Part shown: piece by piece, positions 26,241-32,948 of the stretch
Position numbering within the stretch: the first letter of the stretch is position 1
How the letters are laid out: each line of letters starts with the position of its first letter
Source: Nitrospinaceae bacterium
GTDB taxonomy: Bacteria > Nitrospinota_A > UBA7883 > JAJDBK01
Direction: 5' to 3'
DNA: 33,674 bases
NCBI GenBank assembly: GCA_029261405.1
Contig: JAJDBK010000035.1
Location: 1-33,674, forward strand
Made by a program: the position numbers and the translations under genes
Notes under the pieces: model-generated
The model's database searches: none
What the model saw: only the letters and a program-made list of their open reading frames with translations
Told to the model about the DNA's origin: nothing

Positions 26241-26249
26241 TGGTATAAT
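26241..26249 (+). promoter_or_regulatory. Extended -10 promoter element of the lipoprotein gene
   Basis: TGGTATAAT is a perfect extended -10 (TGN-TATAAT) lying 49 bases before the ATG at 26298. A weak TTGCAG lies 19 bases upstream of the hexamer. The extended -10 would compensate for the poor -35. Confidence 0.6.
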
Positions 26250-26297
26250 TCGCCCTCATTTTAAACAAGAAACTACAGACATAGGGGATTATTAGAT

Positions 26298-26891
26298 ATG
26301 AAGCGAGCCGTCCGGGCGTTACTGTTTGTTTTTATTATCGCTACCGGTTGCGGCGGCGGCGGTGGCGGCTCCACGGAAGACAGCTCCGGTTCGACAGACA
26401 GCTCCGCTGATTCTACGGCGGGTGGCGGTACGGCAGATGTTGCGGATTCATCGACAGGCGGTGGTGAGGCTGTTGTAATAACGCCGTTACCGGCTACCTA
26501 CACAGGCACAGTCACCCTGGATGTTAACCACAGCTTTCGATCCTGCTCCAACTCTATATCGGAAGATGTAACGATCATTCTGCAGGACGATAACACAGCT
26601 TCCATATCGCATCAACGCTACTATTTTAATGTCTCCATTATAAACTCCACATGCACAGTTGAGTTCAGTACTGATACGGGGTATGAGGGGATAGGAGCCT
26701 ACATGGATGGAGAGATCATTTACACCCAGACAACCCATTGGCAAGATACAGAGTATGTATATTCGGTAACCGGAACATACGACGCCAACTCAATAGAAAT
26801 GACTGGCAGTCTGGCATACTCCGATACCAACTCCGCCGGGATGCCCATAACCATTAACTTTACCCTGACATACTCACTGCAAAGGCAATAG
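26298..26891 (+). CDS. Putative lipoprotein, unknown function
   Basis: The 197-residue product has a signal peptide ending in a lipobox (ATGC, C18) followed directly by a poly-Gly run and a Ser/Gly/Asp-rich flexible linker (about residues 18-60). A mature beta-rich domain with two cysteines follows (RSCSNS, NSTCTVE; about residues 80 and 117). Such linkers tether small domains to the outer membrane. An AGGGG precedes the ATG and an extended -10 promoter is visible. The family is not recognised. The function is unknown. Confidence 0.8.
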   Translation: MKRAVRALLFVFIIATGCGGGGGGSTEDSSGSTDSSADSTAGGGTADVADSSTGGGEAVVITPLPATYTGTVTLDVNHSFRSCSNSISEDVTIILQDDNTASISHQRYYFNVSIINSTCTVEFSTDTGYEGIGAYMDGEIIYTQTTHWQDTEYVYSVTGTYDANSIEMTGSLAYSDTNSAGMPITINFTLTYSLQRQ

Positions 26892-26912
26892 CTGTAGTTA
26901 GTGGGTGTCGGG

Positions 26913-26949
26913 GACGCTATTTGCCAGTCCAGGAGCGGCAAATAACGTC
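26913..26949. repeat. Long hairpin (terminator or REP-like)
   Basis: GACGCTATTTGCC (26913-26925) pairs with GGCAAATAACGTC (26937-26949) at 12 of 13 positions around an 11-base loop. A GGGGG-AAAAA-CCC stretch and a run of seven T follow about 35 bases later. It could terminate the lipoprotein transcript. The outer GGGGAC/GTCCC flanks also resemble REP-type palindromes. Confidence 0.5.
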
Positions 26950-26997
26950 CCAAGGGGGAAAAACCCGTGACCCTCAGTTTTTTTCCCGCTCTTATCC

Positions 26998-27025
26998 TAA
27001 AGTATTAGCCACCTCTTGCCGATAT
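26998..27025 (+). promoter_or_regulatory. Sigma-28 (FliA)-type promoter
   Basis: TAAAGTAT (26998-27005) and GCCGATAT (27018-27025) each match the E. coli sigma-28 consensus (TAAAGTTT-N11-GCCGATAA) at seven of eight positions. The spacing is 12 instead of 11. It lies 45 bases upstream of the start of a motility-type small gene, exactly where a class 3 flagellar promoter would be expected. Confidence 0.7.
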
Positions 27026-27070
27026 ACGATTAGAGAGAGATTTGCGCTAACATAAAAATACGAGGGCAAA

Positions 27071-27247
27071 ATGGAAGTAGAAGCAAGCAATCCATTAGCG
27101 GCGGGGACTAACGCCAAAGCAATGGAAACAAATACGAATGTCGGAACCTCTGTAGCGAAGAAAGAGATGGACAACGAAAAGGCCGCCGCAGGCCAGATGA
27201 TAGACATGATTCAGAAAGCGGGATCAATACTTGATGTCACAGCGTAA
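27071..27247 (+). CDS. Small YjfB-like putative motility protein
   Basis: The 58-residue protein has a Thr/Asn-rich N-terminal half and an amphipathic C-terminal half (VAKKEMDNEKAAAGQMIDMI). This resembles the short putative motility proteins of the YjfB family (pattern: lkk.ld..k..a..ll). GAGGG lies six bases upstream of the ATG. A sigma-28-type promoter precedes it, the strongest reason to call it part of the flagellar or late motility regulon. No flagellar structural gene lies in the window. The exact role of YjfB-like proteins is unknown. Confidence 0.75.
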   Translation: MEVEASNPLAAGTNAKAMETNTNVGTSVAKKEMDNEKAAAGQMIDMIQKAGSILDVTA

Positions 27248-27633
27248 TCTATAATACGCTATAAATCAAAGGGTTGACGTGTCAGCCATATCGCTTGTAT
27301 ATATGGCTACCTGAAACAACCGGGTGAGAGGTGAGGTTCCAGTTGTACGGGATATAGTCGGTAACCGCCCTGCTCTCCGATACCGGACGACCGACCAATA
27401 CGCAGGGTAATCTTCCTCTGAATTGACGGACGGAATACCTGGTTTTTCAGTAAAAGCCCAGCTACAGGGGGAGCGATCAGTCAAATCCAAAGGTTGCTGT
27501 AAATTTCACTTCATCGAACTGGTGGAAAAGTTCATTTCATTGCATCCTTTGGGCTTGAGCGACTTGGGCGGGGCCAAACTACCAAAGCCGGTTTTATGGT
27601 ACGATTAGCGTCCAACTGATTTAGGTGTATTTA
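27248..27633. other. Long intergenic region with potential RNA structure, no recognised gene
   Basis: No convincing protein is seen; the two short frames here look like chance. An 8-bp perfect hairpin AGCCATAT/ATATGGCT occurs at about 27284-27308. Further on GTCGGT (27357-27362) pairs with ACCGAC (27390-27395) while CCCTGC (27368-27373) pairs with GCAGGG (27402-27407), an interleaved pseudoknot arrangement. A TCCG/CGGA hairpin lies between. It could be a leader RNA of the downstream ccmH gene or a stand-alone RNA. Confidence 0.3.
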
Positions 27634-28191
27634 ATGCGTAGTTTGCTTATTATTCTGATTTTGATCGCATCACCCGCTTTCGCGCAGACAGCTCCGGTCT
27701 CTGAACATGAAGAGCTGGCGCAGAATATCGCGCAGGGGGGAGGGGTGAGCCACCTCGATGATTTTCTTGTCTCTGAACATGAAGAGCTGGCGCAGAATAT
27801 CGCGGGCCAGCTGATGTGTCTTTGCGGGTGCAAGTCCACTCTTGCCACCTGTCCCCATACCGATTGCGGGTTTGCCATACCAGCCAACAAGCTGATCCTT
27901 GACATGCTAAACAAAGGCCAAACCAAAGATCAGGTCGTAGCCTTTTTCGTCGAACGTGAGGGTGAGGTAATGCTGGCACAGCCACCAAAAAAAGGGTTCA
28001 ACCTGGTAGGATACATCTTCCCGTTCGTGGTGATCCTTTTCGCAGGTTATCTGATAGCCAGAATCCTTGGCGCATGGACCAAACGTGGCGAGATGAAACA
28101 CGCTCCCGCTGGAGCCACAGCGGGAAACCGCACTACCGACGACAGCTATTCTGAACGAATCAAAAATGAACTATCCGATTATGAGGAGTAA
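27634..28191 (+). CDS. CcmH-like cytochrome c maturation protein with an unusual Cys-rich motif
   Basis: Classical CcmH reduces apocytochrome CXXCH cysteines using an LRCxxCQ motif. The 185-residue product (start ATG 27634, preceded by TTAGG) has a signal peptide (1-18) and a short periplasmic domain. In place of LRCxxCQ it has C62-L-C64-G-C66, C73 and C78 (LMCLCGC, then TCPHTDC). The helical ANKLILDMLNKGQTKDQVVAFFVEREGE matches the CcmH bundle. A membrane anchor follows (about 122-142). It should face the periplasm. Residues 22-33 and 46-57 are an exact duplication of VSEHEELAQNIA. The ccmI-like gene follows six bases later. Confidence 0.85.
   Translation: MRSLLIILILIASPAFAQTAPVSEHEELAQNIAQGGGVSHLDDFLVSEHEELAQNIAGQLMCLCGCKSTLATCPHTDCGFAIPANKLILDMLNKGQTKDQVVAFFVEREGEVMLAQPPKKGFNLVGYIFPFVVILFAGYLIARILGAWTKRGEMKHAPAGATAGNRTTDDSYSERIKNELSDYEE
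27697..27804 (+). repeat. Perfect 36-base direct repeat inside the ccmH-like gene
   Basis: Bases 27697-27732 and 27769-27804 are identical over 36 positions, 72 bases apart, with a 36-base unrelated spacer. The period is 24 codons, so the frame is kept and the product carries the 12-residue segment VSEHEELAQNIA twice. Perfect third positions suggest a very recent event. The flanks on either side do not match. Confidence 0.9.
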
Positions 28192-28197
28192 ACGGAA

Positions 28198-28608
28198 TTG
28201 TTATTAGTTGCCGAGATACTACTACTGGGTGCGACCCTATACATCATTGCCCTACCCCTTCTGGGGCAAAAAGTCAGTACCACAGGAGAACTTACAGAAA
28301 ACGCGCTCTCCGAACTGATGTATAAAAAAGACGCGGCTTTCATTGCGCTAAAAGACCTTAAATTCGATCACGCAACCGGCAAGATTGATGAAGTCGATTA
28401 TGAAGAGATGAAAACCCGGTTCGAATCGGACGCTATCGCTGTGTTAAAACAGATCGACGATTATCGTGGTGTCCCGAAAACAAAAGAAACTGTAAAACCA
28501 GCGGAAGCCATCGCTACGGCGGATAAAAAAGTTCGGTATTGCCACCAGTGCGGGGTCAGCACAGTTGAGACGCACAAGTTCTGCTCCGATTGCGGGGCGA
28601 AACTGTAA
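28198..28608 (+). CDS. CcmI-like membrane protein with C-terminal zinc ribbon
   Basis: The 136-residue protein has an N-terminal membrane helix (about 2-24) and a helical segment like the start of CcmI (AFIALKDLKFDHATGKIDEVDYEEMKTRFE; given as about residues 48-77). The end is CX2C-X10-CX2C (YCHQCG...CSDCGAKL), a zinc ribbon. CcmI holds apocytochromes for heme attachment, but its usual TPR domain is missing here and the ribbon takes its place. The start is a TTG with GAGGAG upstream inside the end of the ccmH-like gene. Clearly co-transcribed with that gene. Confidence 0.75.
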   Translation: MLLVAEILLLGATLYIIALPLLGQKVSTTGELTENALSELMYKKDAAFIALKDLKFDHATGKIDEVDYEEMKTRFESDAIAVLKQIDDYRGVPKTKETVKPAEAIATADKKVRYCHQCGVSTVETHKFCSDCGAKL

Positions 28609-28620
28609 AAATACGCCTGA

Positions 28621-29163
28621 CTATTTTTTAGCGGGTGTGTAGACCAGAACAACTTTGGTCGATGGCAGGCCGGTCTCTTCTGACGGGTGATCTTTATATG
28701 CGTAGACTGACAACGAACCCTCCCCCATGGGCGCGTCGAAACCGGCGGAGAACATCTCCTTTGCGCTGATCGAATGTAAAGCCACATATCCTTTTATTTC
28801 AAGCAGTTCCGTATATTTAGCTGATACGTCGTTTAAGGCGCCATCGAAACTAAGATTGATGGTATCCGCCTTGACCCCCCGGATATAACTCAAGGTGTGC
28901 GCCGAATCAGGAATGGGTAACGCCGCCGGAATCCTCCCCTCGGCAACAGGGCCGTCCTCGCTACCAGTCAGCTTTATTTCGGTATCTTTTACTCTGACCG
29001 TAATCGAATTCCGGGTAACATCAACATCCCCGTTCTCACCGGTAGCCTTTTCTATCTGCTCAACTAATTTCCGCTCAACAGATTTTTCAGCATCAAGAAA
29101 ATCACACCCACCCAGTGGCGCTGTCAGTGACAGGGCCAGGATTACGATAGCAATGTGTAACAA
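28621..29163 (-). CDS. Putative lipoprotein, unknown function
   Basis: The 180-residue product has a signal peptide with a lipobox (PLGGC, C20), then an N-terminal helix with EKS-VERKLVEQIEKATG. A central part has IPDSAHTLSYIRG and alternating hydrophobic strands. The pattern suggests a small periplasmic-facing alpha/beta domain. The start is a TTG five bases after the Crp-family stop. Its ribosome site is poor, so translation may be coupled. It is convergent with the ccmI-like gene (12-base gap). The family is not recognised. Confidence 0.75.
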   Translation of the reverse strand: MLHIAIVILALSLTAPLGGCDFLDAEKSVERKLVEQIEKATGENGDVDVTRNSITVRVKDTEIKLTGSEDGPVAEGRIPAALPIPDSAHTLSYIRGVKADTINLSFDGALNDVSAKYTELLEIKGYVALHSISAKEMFSAGFDAPMGEGSLSVYAYKDHPSEETGLPSTKVVLVYTPAKK

Positions 29164-29168
29164 TGGGG

Positions 29169-29846
29169 CTATAGTTCTTCTTTTTCCAGGAAGTCACGTT
29201 TCATAGACAGTTTTCTTCCCTTTACGGTTATAGCGCCTGTTTTTTCAACGGATTTAACTGTGCGGTAGATAGTTTTTTCTGATACGCCGAGCCTCTGGGA
29301 TATTTCGTAATATGTGGGGCGATGATCGACGACAACATTCTCGCCATCAGGTCGCCCTTCTCTTTCAACCAGAGCGCGAATATAACTGACAACCCTCTCA
29401 GTGCCATCCATGGCGCCAAGTCGTTCTATCATCTCATTGGCGGCAAGAAGGCGTTCCACAAGGCTCTTGCACAGGTTTACGCCGATGGTGGGAAATTTTT
29501 GCATCAGTTCGATAAATCGCTCGTTGCTGGTTTTGAACAGGCGGGAGTCTTCCAGCGAAACCGCTGTGGCGGAACGAACATGGTTTGTGAACAGGGAAAG
29601 TTCACCTAAAATACCACCCTGTTTGATGGTATAGACCGTGATTTCCTTGTTGGCGTCGTTGTCGATGATGATTTGAAACGAACCCTGGACAACAAAAAAG
29701 ATTCCTACACTGGGGTCTTTTCTGAAAAAGAGATATGAACCCTTGTTCACACGGACCGGAAAAAGCGCCTCTACCAACTCTTTTAACTCCGGGTCGGTGA
29801 GGCCGGAAAAAACGTCAATACTCTTCAGCGCTTCGACGTCGTTCAT
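29169..29846 (-). CDS. Crp/Fnr family transcriptional regulator
   Basis: The 225-residue protein has an N-terminal cyclic nucleotide-binding-type beta roll (GILGELSLFTNHVRSATAVS) and a long dimerisation helix. The C-terminal Crp-type HTH reads TYYEISQRLGVSEKTIYRTV. No cysteine cluster for an FNR-type iron-sulfur centre is seen, and the phosphate-binding cassette lacks a clear Arg-Ala cAMP signature beyond RSATA. The effector is unknown. It lies between carD (56 bases upstream) and the lipoprotein gene. Confidence 0.92.
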   Translation of the reverse strand: MNDVEALKSIDVFSGLTDPELKELVEALFPVRVNKGSYLFFRKDPSVGIFFVVQGSFQIIIDNDANKEITVYTIKQGGILGELSLFTNHVRSATAVSLEDSRLFKTSNERFIELMQKFPTIGVNLCKSLVERLLAANEMIERLGAMDGTERVVSYIRALVEREGRPDGENVVVDHRPTYYEISQRLGVSEKTIYRTVKSVEKTGAITVKGRKLSMKRDFLEKEEL

Positions 29847-29902
29847 ATCTCTAGGTGATTGAAATGTTTCCGGTTATTGACGCTCTAACTCACCTTAAAC
29901 CG

Positions 29903-30403
29903 TTAGTTGGAAAGAGCCTCATCAATCATTTTTATGATTTTCTCTTCATCTACGCCCTTGGCTACCGCCAGTTCAGAAACTACCAGTTTGTGAGCGTTAT
30001 CGAAGACCTGCTGTTCGCCAAAAGAGAGACCTTTGGATCCACGAAGTAAAAACAGGTCCCTGTAAACAGAAGCAACCTCGAATATAGATCCGGATTTTAT
30101 CTTGTCCTGGTAAGCCTTTTGACGTTTGTTCCAGTTTCGCTCAACGTCCTCATCTATGCCGTCACCAAGAATGCTCATGACTTTGCTGACATCACGTTTC
30201 GGAATAACATGTCGCAAACCGACCATATCAGCCGATTTTATCGGAGCCATGATAGTCATTCCGTTGGTGAAACGGATAACGTAACAGGCCTCGTTGAATG
30301 TCGATTCACCGTTATCGTCAATACTGTACAGAACACCTATTCCATGAGGAGGATAGACAACGGTCGATCCCACTTCAAACTTTGGCGCAACATTTCTCGT
30401 CAC
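29903..30403 (-). CDS. CarD/CdnL-type RNA polymerase-binding regulator
   Basis: CarD/CdnL proteins bind RNA polymerase beta and stabilise open complexes, often at rRNA promoters. The 166-residue protein has the N-terminal RNAP-interaction fold (FEVGSTVVYPPHGIGVL, then YVIRFTNGMTIMAPI). A helical C-terminal DNA-binding domain follows (NWNKRQKAYQDKIKSGSIFE, then LSFGEQQVFDNA, the family signature). The start is a GTG with GAGGGAT eight bases upstream. It leads an operon-like run with the Crp-family gene and the lipoprotein gene. The protein is complete. Confidence 0.95.
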   Translation of the reverse strand: MTRNVAPKFEVGSTVVYPPHGIGVLYSIDDNGESTFNEACYVIRFTNGMTIMAPIKSADMVGLRHVIPKRDVSKVMSILGDGIDEDVERNWNKRQKAYQDKIKSGSIFEVASVYRDLFLLRGSKGLSFGEQQVFDNAHKLVVSELAVAKGVDEEKIIKMIDEALSN

Positions 30404-30651
30404 AATTTATCCCTCGAAAAAATTCTGGTCCAGATTGTCATTATTGATCCGCCACGGCGTATGCCCTTGTTTTCGGCAGTCTTCAACCTATCCGAAGAAA
30501 GAGTCGTTACCATCGCCCAAGCGGCGCAAACAAGTAACCCGGAATGAAATGAATGTCGTAGTCTAGCAAAACAGGGACGTTTAGTCAATGGAGAGCCTTT
30601 TCCAATATGAAATGAGTCTGAGAATGGGTTGAGTCTGTTCAGTATGTAAGG
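30404..30651. other. Intergenic region between carD and the integrase remnant
   Basis: The promoter of the carD-crp run should be here. I see no clear hexamer pair and no open frame other than shadows. It is the last stretch before the accessory, element-rich zone. Confidence 0.35.
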
Positions 30652-30663
30652 ATGCTGATACAG

Positions 30664-31259
30664 ATGGATGAGACACAGATTCGGACTTTGGGAGATATCG
30701 AGGGTTTTTTGAGCGGAACGGGTCAGGTATGCCTTGTATTTCATGGCGGTAAGGATAAAGCCTATGCGTGGATCGAGCGTACTCTGGTACGTTTTCGCTA
30801 CATACAGCTCGACAGGAAGGGTAAAGGGATTGTTCGCAGGTACATCATGCAATTAAGCGGATATTCACGACAACAAATAACTCGATTAATCAGTCAATAT
30901 CGGGAGAGTGGGCATATCCGCCGCCAGCAACGGACAGTTAATGGGTTCGAGCGCAAGTACACGCCCGATGACATACAGCTTTTGGCGATGGTGGATCGCC
31001 TTGTTGATGATGTTTCCGGCACAACGACGAAGGCCTATTGCAAACGGGCGTATGAAGTTTTCCACGACCAGCGTTTTATTCGACTGGCTCATATTTCCGT
31101 GTCCCACATTTACAACTTGCGCGGCGGAAAAGTCTACCAGCGTGTAAGGCGCAAATTCACGAAGACCAAAGGTGTAAAGGTCAACATTGGTCAACGATGC
31201 AAGCCGTGTCCAAATGGAGAGCCGGGGCGTCTGCGGGTGGATTCGGCGCATCAGGGGCC
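30664..31259 (+). pseudogene. Truncated rve-core integrase/transposase, C-terminal half lost
   Basis: The first 200 residues resemble stand-alone DDE integrases of the IS481/IS3-like superfamily: AYAWIERTLVRFRYIQL, GYSRQQITRLISQYRESG, a helical linker, then ISVSHIYNLR, FTKTKGVKVNIGQ and the first catalytic Asp in RVDSAHQG. Reading then runs into unrelated sequence (PVAE and stop at 31272). The rest of the catalytic core is missing. Start ATG 30664 has an AAGGA eleven bases upstream. The breakpoint at about 31254-31260 joins it tail to tail to the toxin-like gene. Confidence 0.8.
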
Positions 31260-31659
31260 TGTCGCCGAATAGCCCCAGTTCAATAAGGAAGTGCACCGCC
31301 TGCTTGTAGGCATCTGGAGTGAATTTATCGACATGAATTATCTTGCAGATATCGCGTGAATAAGCGCGGATAATATCGGTTAAATCGACGTCGCTTAAAT
31401 CAACTAGATGGAACGCATCAAGCAGAATCCATGTTTCTTTGGAAAATGGTTTTAATCCAGGCGGAAGCTTATAGTTTTGAGGCCAATCATTTTTGTGGCA
31501 ACCAATTTCAGGGCTTTTCTTTTTCCGTTGGCTTGTCGCAAGTGCCAGGAGAGCGGTATTCTTTTTTTCATCAAGGCCGATACAAACGGTAAATTTTGAT
31601 TTCGAGGAACCATCCGGGAAAGTCCATTTTTTCCAGTGGCGTATCGCTCCAATCCTCAC
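31256..31659 (-). pseudogene. Basic toxin-like protein, 3' end removed by the integrase junction
   Basis: About 134 residues are preserved before the frame enters antisense of the integrase. The visible part has RHWKKWTFPDGSSKSKFTVC, a strand LLALATSQRKKK, a Cys-containing loop, and FSKETWILLDAFHLVDLSDVDL before C-terminal helices. The strand-rich order and 'ATSQ...FxKxTWIxLD' pattern recall SH3-barrel MazF/PemK-like toxins, but I do not recognise the family firmly. The GTG start overlaps the upstream gene stop as GTGA, so it is translationally coupled. Genes of this size behind a small acidic protein often form toxin-antitoxin pairs. That is an inference. Confidence 0.55.
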
Positions 31660-31877
31660 CCTCGCAACAATTCCTTGAATTCCGCGTGCTCTTTGGCTTG
31701 CGCCATAACCTCATCATATTTGTCGCCTGGGACAGAGAGTGTATAGTCTATTTTGTCATACTGACCGGCTTCGTCTTTCCATGTCCGACACCATGCATGG
31801 TTCTCTTCGTGCGTGACCTCTTTCATTTGGGTTCCGGAATGGTTCTCGTGTTTCTCTGCAAGGCTCTTTAATATCAT
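31656..31877 (-). CDS. 73-residue hypothetical protein, possible antitoxin
   Basis: Start ATG (31875-31877) overlaps the stop of the S24 remnant as ATGA, and the stop overlaps the GTG of the toxin-like gene, giving a coupled three-gene run. The product is hydrophilic, with HENHAWCRTWKDEAG, a strand KIDYTLSVPGD and a C-terminal helix DEVMAQAKEHAEFKELL. It has no signal or membrane segment. The family is not recognised. Size, charge and coupling fit an antitoxin, but nothing shows this directly. Confidence 0.6.
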   Translation of the reverse strand: MILKSLAEKHENHSGTQMKEVTHEENHAWCRTWKDEAGQYDKIDYTLSVPGDKYDEVMAQAKEHAEFKELLRG

Positions 31878-32104
31878 ATCTGAGCATCCAGTTTTCCGCA
31901 TAGCTGGACGGGGTAGTCCGGGTTGCTGGATATGAGCATTATCTTGGCGGCCTGGTATTCGACCCGTTTGACGGCTGCGCCGTCATCCGTATTCACCACG
32001 TACATCTGGCGAGGCTTGGCTTTTTCCGGCGGGAGCGGTTCTTTTCTGTAGACGACCATATCGCCATGGAGGATTTCCGGTTCCATGGAATCCCCTTCGA
32101 CCCG
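31874..32104 (-). pseudogene. S24 (LexA/phage repressor-type) peptidase domain, N-terminus lost
   Basis: The stretch reads EGDSMEPEILHGDMVVY, MYVVNTDDGAAVKRVEY and a C-terminal ISSNPDYP, the self-cleaving S24 domain with nucleophile Ser in GDSM and catalytic Lys in VKRV. The usual N-terminal HTH is absent. Upstream in frame is IS256 transposase sequence and a TAA, so no start exists before the ATG inside SMEP, which would lose the Ser. It is the first cistron of the coupled run and probably once encoded the regulator of that run. Confidence 0.75.
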
Positions 32105-32285
32105 CTCGATCAGCGCCTTCTTCAGCTCGTTTTAAAGGGGGCACCCTCACCAACCAGATCATCCGGTTTACCGTAACCCTTCAGAAGCTCGTCAAGCAGT
32201 TCTTTACTGATCGCCATAATCGTACCTCCATGATTCTACCCATGTTTACAGATTATGACCAGTTACACAGTTTTTAGACAGACCC
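32105..32285 (-). mobile_element. IS256-family left end with the transposase N-terminus
   Basis: From the outer edge at 32285 the minus strand begins GGGTCTGTCTAAAAACTGTG, typical of IS256 ends, followed by a ribosome site (GGAGG) and ATG at 32217. The product MAISKELLDELLKGYGKPDD is the standard IS256 transposase start. A frameshift near 32133 ends that frame at 32122, and ELKKALIERV continues in another frame into the S24 remnant. Only about 180 bases of the element survive. The outer edge abuts the stop codon of the secreted protein gene. Confidence 0.8.
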
Positions 32286-32732
32286 TTAATAAATTCGAAA
32301 ATCACATTTGAATTGCACTGATCTTACTTTTATTCCATTCCCCAGGCCACTGTGAGCGTTTACTTGCGTGCCCGCAGCTTTCTCAATATTCGTATTCAGA
32401 ATATAAGTCCATGCTGCAACGCCAATTCCGTTGCCTCCAAGCTCACCAAAAACAATAATCTTGCCGTTACTGTGTAGGTATTCAACCGTCTTTCCGTCAA
32501 GGGTGAACTTGTCAGCATTATGATCATATTTGAACACCCATTTTGTGCCAAATTTATCTGTCTCCCACTCATCTATAACCACTTTTTTACCATCGAGGGA
32601 GGTTGAATACCGATATCCATGCGTCTCAACATCTAAGCATTCAGCGGTCATACTAAAAGGTATTTTTTCCCAAGCCTCAGCGGTGGAACAAAGAATTAAC
32701 GCGAACGCTACTAGAACTAGTAATACTTTCAT
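32286..32732 (-). CDS. Secreted hypothetical protein
   Basis: The 148-residue product has a clear signal peptide (about 1-20, ALILCSTAEA then W) and a beta-rich mature domain (YRYSTSLDGKKVVIDEW, then WVFKYDHNADKF and KTVEYLHSNGKIIVFG) with two cysteines (CLD, FKCDF) that may pair. AGGGGGG lies just before the ATG. The TAA stop directly touches the outer base of the IS256 end, so the element landed exactly at the gene end or supplied the stop. The function is unknown. Confidence 0.75.
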   Translation of the reverse strand: MKVLLVLVAFALILCSTAEAWEKIPFSMTAECLDVETHGYRYSTSLDGKKVVIDEWETDKFGTKWVFKYDHNADKFTLDGKTVEYLHSNGKIIVFGELGGNGIGVAAWTYILNTNIEKAAGTQVNAHSGLGNGIKVRSVQFKCDFRIY

Positions 32733-32820
32733 GGTTCCCCCCTAAAGTGATACTAGCTTTATTTTACACCGGAATCCTGCCACATAAAAGTATTCTGATC
32801 CCAAATATAGATATATGCGC

Positions 32821-32945
32821 ATTTCACTGAAGTCGGCCACCGAATCCGCTTCAACCCGGCCATTCATTTCACTCGAAGTCGGCCACCTGTTTCAGCCCGT
32901 TCGGCCACTCCATCTTAAGCGTAGCGACGCTGGTGGTTTAATCTT
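32821..32945 (-). mobile_element. Right-end terminal repeats of an IS21-family element
   Basis: AAGTCGGCCACC occurs twice (32830-32841 and 32876-32887), each preceded by TTTCACT, and further CGGCCA copies follow. Arrays of this kind mark the ends of IS21 elements. They lie just beyond the istB stop. The 8-mer ACCGGCCA of the fragment at 17.2 kb is similar but not identical. Confidence 0.7.
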
Positions 32946-32948
32946 CCA

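Noticed and set aside
27266-27490. 74-codon minus frame in the ccmH upstream region
   Set aside because: No ribosome site, no recognisable motif; low-complexity reading through a region that looks more like RNA structure.
17178-32945. The two IS21 pieces as ends of one composite element
   Set aside because: Their repeat sequences differ (ACCGGCCA versus AAGTCGGCCACC), so they look like two different IS21 relatives.
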